A stretch of DNA of 26,024 nucleotides from a virus. The position numbers and the translations under genes were made by a program. The notes below the pieces were generated by a model that saw only the letters and a program-made list of their open reading frames with translations, ran no database searches and was not told the origin of the DNA. Of this stretch, positions 23,099 to 26,024 are shown piece after piece. The DNA lies in the IMG/VR virus record IMGVR_UViG_3300034523_000109, positions 1 to 26,024 of that record; one strand, 5' to 3'. The first letter of the stretch is position 1. The number at the start of each line of letters is the position of its first letter.

Positions 23099-24021
23099 GC
23101 TGCCACCATGAAGGCGCGCAGGATCTCCTCGCCGGCCTTCGGCGGCACGGCGTTGCCGGCAAGGTGCACGGTCAGCGCGTGCTGCGGCGGGCGCTTGGTC
23201 CCGGCTGGGAATGACTGGCCGCGCAGCACTTCGTCGGCGGTCAGCATTCGCATTAGGTCGCCGTCGACGAGCGCCCATCGGTCGCGGGTGGTCAGGGTGC
23301 CGATCGGGCGCTCTAGGCTGCGCCCGGTAGTGCCTGAGCCCTTTCCGTAGTACGGCATGACGAAGCGGTCGCCGAAGGTCTGGCGGCCGTTGGCGACGCG
23401 CTGTAGGGTCGCGAGCGATCGCCCCGGCTTGTGGATCTGCGACCAGTTGCCGGCGGCGAAGTCGAGAAAGGTCGCGGCCGGTACATGCTCGAGGCGCGGC
23501 AGCTGCAGGCGTAGCGGCTTGCGGCTGCGGGTCAGCACTAGGAAAAGCCGCTCGCGATTCTGCGGCACGCCGAGGTCGGCGCAGTCGACCAGGTGCGGCG
23601 CGATCGAATAACCGAGCGCCTCGATTGCCATTGCCCAAGCAGGGTATAGAGCCCAGCTCAGGAACTCGCGCACGTTCTCGACGACCCCGCCCTCGGGGCG
23701 ATGGTATTCAAGGGCCGAGACGACGGCCCACGCGGTCGACCTCGAGGCGTCGTGCTGCGGGTTTCCCGATAGCTTTCCGCGCGCCTTGCTGTGCCCTTGG
23801 CAGCAGGGCGAGGCGAGCAGTACGTCATGCGCCGGCACGAGCGACCAGTCGGCCTGGTGCAGATCCTGGCACTTGTGCTCGGTCTCCGGGTGGTTTGCGC
23901 TGTGCCATTCGACGGCGCTCTGCCAGTGATTTGCTGCCCATAGGACGCGCAGGCCGGCCTGCGTCGCTCCGGTAGACCAGCCACCGAGGCCGGCGAAAAG
24001 GTCAATGGCTGTCGCGGTCAT
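23095..24021 (-). CDS. DNA (cytosine-5-)-methyltransferase
   Basis: 308 residues from ATG 24021, chosen because motif I begins seven residues in and an AGGGAG site precedes it. Motifs in order: I DLFAGLGG (7-14), IV SPCCQGHS (71-78, likely catalytic Cys74), VI ENV (115-117), VIII QNRERLFLV (about 153-161), then the variable target-recognition region, and X GNAVPP near the end. Motif IV has Cys where GPPCQG has the second Pro. No restriction enzyme gene is seen beside it, so it is probably an orphan enzyme that protects phage DNA by modification. It overlaps the upstream gene by 20 bases. Confidence 0.93.
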   Translation of the reverse strand: MTATAIDLFAGLGGWSTGATQAGLRVLWAANHWQSAVEWHSANHPETEHKCQDLHQADWSLVPAHDVLLASPCCQGHSKARGKLSGNPQHDASRSTAWAVVSALEYHRPEGGVVENVREFLSWALYPAWAMAIEALGYSIAPHLVDCADLGVPQNRERLFLVLTRSRKPLRLQLPRLEHVPAATFLDFAAGNWSQIHKPGRSLATLQRVANGRQTFGDRFVMPYYGKGSGTTGRSLERPIGTLTTRDRWALVDGDLMRMLTADEVLRGQSFPAGTKRPPQHALTVHLAGNAVPPKAGEEILRAFMVAA

Positions 24022-24166
24022 GCTCGGCGCTCTCCCTGGCTTTGCTGGCGGCCTTGTGGGCCTTGTAGAGGCGGCGCACAAGGGCGCCGATGGCGACGGC
24101 AACGGCCAGCGCCGAAAAGATCAGCCCGAAGAATTGCTCGAGCGGGCTCGACGAGGATCTGCTCAT
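24002..24166 (-). CDS. 54-residue single-span membrane protein
   Basis: A short frame between the methyltransferase and the gene upstream, with an ATGA junction at its start (24166) and a 20-base overlap at its end. The product starts with a Ser-rich segment, has one membrane span (FGLIFSALAVAVAIGALV, about 13-30) and a strongly basic tail (RRLYKAHKAASKAR). The positive-inside rule puts the C-terminus in the cytoplasm. It is too short for many gene finders, but the overlapping junctions support it. Function unknown. Confidence 0.6.
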   Translation of the reverse strand: MSRSSSSPLEQFFGLIFSALAVAVAIGALVRRLYKAHKAASKARESAEHDRDSH

Positions 24167-24447
24167 AGACCGGCCTCCCGCTGCAGTGCGACGAGCAGCT
24201 CCTGCTCGGGGCTGCGGGCGCCGAGATCCTCGCGCATGTAATTGACGATCGCCGCCGCCAGCTTGACCGCGCCCTCGGCGGCGGCCTTGTTCACGCTGTA
24301 GCCGCTGTGCGCGCGGTCGTCGATTACCAGCTCGATCAGGTCGGCGGCTTGGTATCCCTGGTGCTGCAGGATTGCCTCGGCGATCGCCTTCACGCGATGC
24401 CGGTCGTCTGGCGCGATGGCGCTCGAGACGTTGTCGAGAATGATCAT
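24163..24447 (-). CDS. Unknown small protein of the minus operon
   Basis: 94 residues from ATG 24447, which follows GGGAGG and overlaps the upstream stop by ATGA. The longer frame to 24612 lacks a ribosome site and contains the upstream gene antiparallel in codon quality, so I reject it. The product is helical: APDDRHRVKAIAEAILQHQG, then AADLIELVIDDRAHSGYSV and KAAAEGAVKLAAAIVNYMRE. No known motif is seen. It could be a small regulator or toxin-antitoxin-like component, but nothing supports this. Confidence 0.6.
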   Translation of the reverse strand: MIILDNVSSAIAPDDRHRVKAIAEAILQHQGYQAADLIELVIDDRAHSGYSVNKAAAEGAVKLAAAIVNYMREDLGARSPEQELLVALQREAGL

Positions 24448-24596
24448 GCGGCAGCCTCCCCGATGGCGCGCAGCAGGCCGTGATAGGTGATCAGGTTTTG
24501 CTGCTGCGCATAGGCGCGAACGAGGTCGCGATACTTCGGATCGCGCGCCAGGCTCACGGGCAGGCGCGCAGCGGTGATATAGTCCTCTCTGGACAT
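24444..24596 (-). CDS. 50-residue unknown protein, first of the distal minus genes
   Basis: A 50-residue frame starting at ATG 24596 after an AGAGGG site and overlapping the next gene by ATGA. The product begins SREDYITAARLPVSLARDPKY and is helical and charged, with AYAQQQNLITYHGLL near the end. It was too short for a 60-residue cutoff. Codon use and both coupling signals favour a real gene. It lies 65 bases after the parB-type gene and may share its transcript. Confidence 0.55.
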   Translation of the reverse strand: MSREDYITAARLPVSLARDPKYRDLVRAYAQQQNLITYHGLLRAIGEAAA

Positions 24597-24602
24597 AGCG
24601 GA

Positions 24603-24656
24603 ACCCTCTCAAAGGTCGTTGTGTCTTGCCCGGTTGCGGTGGCCGCCGCGCCGGGC
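24603..24656. other. Structured gap between the parB-type gene and the next gene
   Basis: The gap holds GCCCGG and CCGGGC arms with an inner GCGG/CCGC hairpin (about 24630-24656). On the minus strand there is no T-run, so it is not a convincing terminator. It could act as an attenuator or mRNA-stabilising structure between the partition and the distal genes. Confidence 0.4.
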
Positions 24657-24661
24657 TTTCC

Positions 24662-24967
24662 TTACTTCCCGAGCCGATCCAGTCGGCGGCGAAGCTCCTC
24701 GAGGTCGTCGACCTTGAACTTTCCCTCCCCCGACTTGTACTTCTCGAAAAGATCGTCGATCGCCTCGAGCAGCAGGTACTTAACCGGCGTGCTCTCGACG
24801 GTCAGGTTTTTAATGTCCTGCAGGCCCTGGTGATAGTGCGGCGGGGCGAGCAGCGGGATTTTCTTCTCGGGCTGGTCGCTGGAGACGGCCGCGCGGGCCT
24901 TCTCGACGTGGGCCGCCGCGCCGGTATCGGCTCCGCGCTTGCTGGGGCGCTGTGCGGTAAGGCTCAT
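24662..24967 (-). CDS. Putative centromere-binding partner of ParA
   Basis: 101 residues, directly after parA and overlapping it by ATGA, the normal place for the ParB/ParG-type partner. The first 45 residues are basic, Pro/Ala-rich and disordered, as in many small partition adaptors where this tail stimulates the ATPase. The second half (DIKNLTVESTPVKYLLLEAI, then LFEKYKSGEGKFKV and a Leu/Arg helix) has the short-strand plus two-helix plan of small ribbon-helix-helix-like proteins. The sequence match to a named family is not firm. It is the best candidate to bind the 8-bp arrays. Confidence 0.55.
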   Translation of the reverse strand: MSLTAQRPSKRGADTGAAAHVEKARAAVSSDQPEKKIPLLAPPHYHQGLQDIKNLTVESTPVKYLLLEAIDDLFEKYKSGEGKFKVDDLEELRRRLDRLGK

Positions 24968-25611
24968 TTCAGCACCTCGAGCACTTCACTGGTCAGGGCT
25001 TCGACTTCGGCGCGAGCCGGATCATCGGCGCGCAGATCCATGACGCTAAGGCCTTTTACGACCCCGCCGACGTATGCCTGCCGCTGATGGGTGCGCGCCT
25101 TGAGGATTGGCAGCCCGAGCTCTGCGATTGCGCCCTCGATCTCGCGCGCCAGCACCGTGCCCGGCACCGCTCTGGCGACCATCATCACGCCGGCCGGCTT
25201 CCCGTCTGCGATCTCCTGCCGGTCCTTCACCAGCTGCACCAGGTCGCCGCATGCCCAAATGTCGTAGGGGCTGGGCTGCACGGGGATGATTACCAGGTCG
25301 GCGACCTTGATCGCGGCGGCCGACAGCTCGCTAACCTGCGGCACGCCGTCGATCACAACGAAGTCGAAGTCGCCCGCGACGCGCGGTAGGTCGCGTGCCA
25401 GTTGCTTGCCCATGGCGACGACGGGGACGTGCCAGGCGACGTCGTTGCCCTCCTGCGCGGCCGCCCAATCGGTCGCCGATCCTTGGTCGTGGTTAAGGTC
25501 AACGACCATAACCGAGAAGCCCCGCGAGGCGATGCAAGCGGCAAGGTTTGTCGAGGTGGTGGTCTTCGTGGTGCCGCCTTTCTGGTTCAGCACCGAGATT
25601 ATTTTCGGCAT
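24964..25611 (-). CDS. parA: ParA-family partition ATPase
   Basis: 215 residues, the length of small ParF-type ATPases without an N-terminal DNA-binding domain. Deviant Walker A KGGTTKTT (11-18), the A' region MVVDLNHDQGSATDW (34-48), and Walker B FDFVVIDGVP (81-90) are in place; a Thr replaces the usual Gly at residue 15. It segregates plasmid copies together with a small partner and a centromere. Start 25611 has AGGAG nine bases upstream; the longer frame to 25704 crosses the promoter array. Its presence implies that the prophage is maintained as a plasmid. Confidence 0.92.
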   Translation of the reverse strand: MPKIISVLNQKGGTTKTTTSTNLAACIASRGFSVMVVDLNHDQGSATDWAAAQEGNDVAWHVPVVAMGKQLARDLPRVAGDFDFVVIDGVPQVSELSAAAIKVADLVIIPVQPSPYDIWACGDLVQLVKDRQEIADGKPAGVMMVARAVPGTVLAREIEGAIAELGLPILKARTHQRQAYVGGVVKGLSVMDLRADDPARAEVEALTSEVLEVLK

Positions 25612-25651
25612 TGCGTGTGCTCCTGGTGGTGGTTGCTTATCAGCAGGGGTA

Positions 25652-25680
25652 AGAATAGGAACAAAAGAACAAAAGATCAA
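25652..25680 (-). promoter_or_regulatory. Candidate parA promoter within the octamer array
   Basis: On the minus strand, TTGATC (25675-25680) and TATTCT (25652-25657) are separated by 17 bases. Both boxes lie on octamer units, so a protein bound to the array would control parA. Small Par systems often autoregulate this way. Confidence 0.55.
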
Positions 25681-25706
25681 TAGGACATAGGAACAAAAGA
25701 ACATAA
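25659..25706 (-). repeat. 8-bp tandem repeat array before parA (candidate centromere/operator)
   Basis: Plus-strand octamers in sequence: GAACAAAA, GAACAAAA, GATCAATA, GGACATAG, GAACAAAA, GAACATAA. Read toward parA they are TTTTGTTC units. In small ParA systems the centromere lies upstream of parA and consists of such short repeats. The same unit, in the same orientation to the downstream gene, makes up the array at 171-218 before terS. Confidence 0.7.
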
Positions 25707-25713
25707 AAGAAGC

Positions 25714-25728
25714 CGGCGCGAAGCGCCG
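25714..25728. repeat. GAA-loop mini-hairpin 1
   Basis: Perfect 6-base arms CGGCGC and GCGCCG around GAA. The core GCGAAGC is known as an unusually stable single-stranded DNA mini-hairpin. A sister copy with a compensating base-pair change lies at 25812-25826. Confidence 0.7.
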
Positions 25729-25781
25729 ACATTGCCTCTCACTCTAGGCCTGTCCTTTCTCGCCGCCGTAGAGCCCAGCAC

Positions 25782-25802
25782 TGGCGCGGGTTTCCCGCGC
25801 CA
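25782..25802. repeat. TTT-loop hairpin
   Basis: Perfect 9-base arms TGGCGCGGG and CCCGCGCCA around TTT. There is no T-run beside it, so a terminator is unlikely. It lies between the two GAA mini-hairpins. Confidence 0.7.
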
Positions 25803-25811
25803 TAAACAAGC

Positions 25812-25826
25812 CAGCGCGAAGCGCTG
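25812..25826. repeat. GAA-loop mini-hairpin 2
   Basis: Perfect 6-base arms CAGCGC and GCGCTG around GAA. It differs from hairpin 1 by one base in each arm (G to A and C to T), which keeps the pairing. Confidence 0.7.
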
Positions 25827-25944
25827 TCCTTTTCGTGTATGCGATCTGAGGGCATGAAATTGGCCACTCTGGCGCTATGCCGTGCCCTCTCCTTTTCTTC
25901 GTGCCGCTCGTCGAGGCTGCCGATCGAATCCCTTTTAGTGCTAG

Positions 25945-26012
25945 GGCTTTGGGTGTATATCCCGCCCACTCTATGCACTAGCAGCCCTCCCTATATATAC
26001 ACCCCTAGCCCT
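25945..26012. repeat. Interrupted inverted repeat near the window edge
   Basis: GGGCTTTGGGTGTATAT (about 25945-25961) and its inverted counterpart ATATACACCCCTAGCCC (about 25996-26012) match at 15 of 17 positions, including a perfect GGGTGTATAT/ATATACACCC core, around about 34 bases. The right arm is AT-rich inside (TATATATA). It may be an origin, operator pair or recombination site. It is close to the end of the window, so its full extent is unknown. Confidence 0.65.
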
Positions 26013-26024
26013 CTCATAAGGCAG

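Larger units (their letters stand above)
25612..26024. other. Non-coding region upstream of parA to the window end
   Basis: No convincing gene. It holds the octamer array, three hairpins with three-base loops, and a long interrupted inverted repeat, as listed separately. 25827-25940 shows no clear feature. The density of structure suggests a replication, transfer or packaging control region, but no recognised origin, DnaA box set or telomere-resolution palindrome was seen. Confidence 0.6.

Noticed and set aside
22179-23111. 310-residue plus-strand frame rich in VVVEV repeats
   Set aside because: It is the antisense of the secreted repeat gene and its neighbours. The minus strand has a signal peptide, ribosome site and ATGA coupling, the plus frame has none of these.
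22775-23638. 287-residue minus frame extending the Lar-like gene
   Set aside because: The extra 180 residues lie out of frame inside the methyltransferase and have no ribosome site; ATG 23098 with ATGA overlap is the better start.
24448-24612. Longer form (to 24612) of the 94-residue minus gene
   Set aside because: No ribosome site at 24612 and a better coupled start at 24447 with GGGAGG; the extra segment overlaps the 50-residue gene in another frame.
25739-25978. 79-residue minus-strand frame near the right edge
   Set aside because: It spans the hairpins and part of the inverted repeat, with no ribosome site or family pattern, so the region is taken as non-coding.

Overview
The window is the late (structural) arm plus part of the accessory and maintenance region of a tailed bacteriophage of the myovirus type. 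The DNA is GC-rich and densely packed, with ATGA, GTGA and TAATG junctions almost everywhere. The packaging and head genes are of lambda type (Nu1-like small terminase, GpA-like large terminase, lambda-type portal, a head protease fused to an HK97-fold capsid protein, a GPZ-like neck protein). The contractile tail is of P2 type (V, W, J, I, H, FI, FII, E/E', T, U, X, D). A ParA ATPase with a small partner gene lies on the opposite strand at the right edge, and no integrase is seen. This suggests an extrachromosomal temperate phage (a phage-plasmid) of a GC-rich gammaproteobacterium such as Pseudomonas or Halomonas. VP882, phiHAP-1 and VHML are known phages with broadly similar mixtures. The host assignment is inference only.

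Layout. 1-220 is non-coding, with palindromes and an array of 8-bp repeats ending three bases before terS. 221-6723 holds packaging and head genes, closed by a terminator. 6797-8640 holds head-completion and neck genes. 8643-12972 holds baseplate, spike and fibre genes (V-W-J-I-H plus an XkdW-like gene), closed by a terminator. 13032-14014 holds a membrane protein and a small protein of unknown role. 14020-20645 holds sheath, tube, chaperone with a probable -1 frameshift, tape measure, U, X and D, closed by a strong terminator. 20691-21884 holds two successive cassettes with a nearly identical 78-bp promoter-operator-leader, followed by small unknown genes including an XRE-like regulator. 21896-21935 is a bidirectional terminator.

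From 25611 leftwards to 22413 on the minus strand runs what looks like one operon of eight genes: parA, a parB-type partner, two small unknown genes, a membrane microprotein, a C5-cytosine DNA methyltransferase, a Lar-like zinc-finger protein, and a secreted protein made of six DxDNDxxxD repeats. It ends at a minus-strand terminator. A separate small minus-strand gene (21947-22315) follows. 25612-26024 is non-coding but rich in structure: an 8-bp repeat array over the parA promoter, two GAA-loop mini-hairpins, a TTT-loop hairpin and a long interrupted inverted repeat.

The most striking signals are regulatory. The same 8-bp repeat family (TTTTGTTC reading toward the gene) sits before both terS and parA, so one DNA-binding protein may link partition and late-gene or packaging control. 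The twin leader with an operator between -35 and -10 points to a shared repressor for the two accessory cassettes. No lysis genes, replication initiator, prophage repressor, integrase or protelomerase could be recognised; they would lie outside the window if present.
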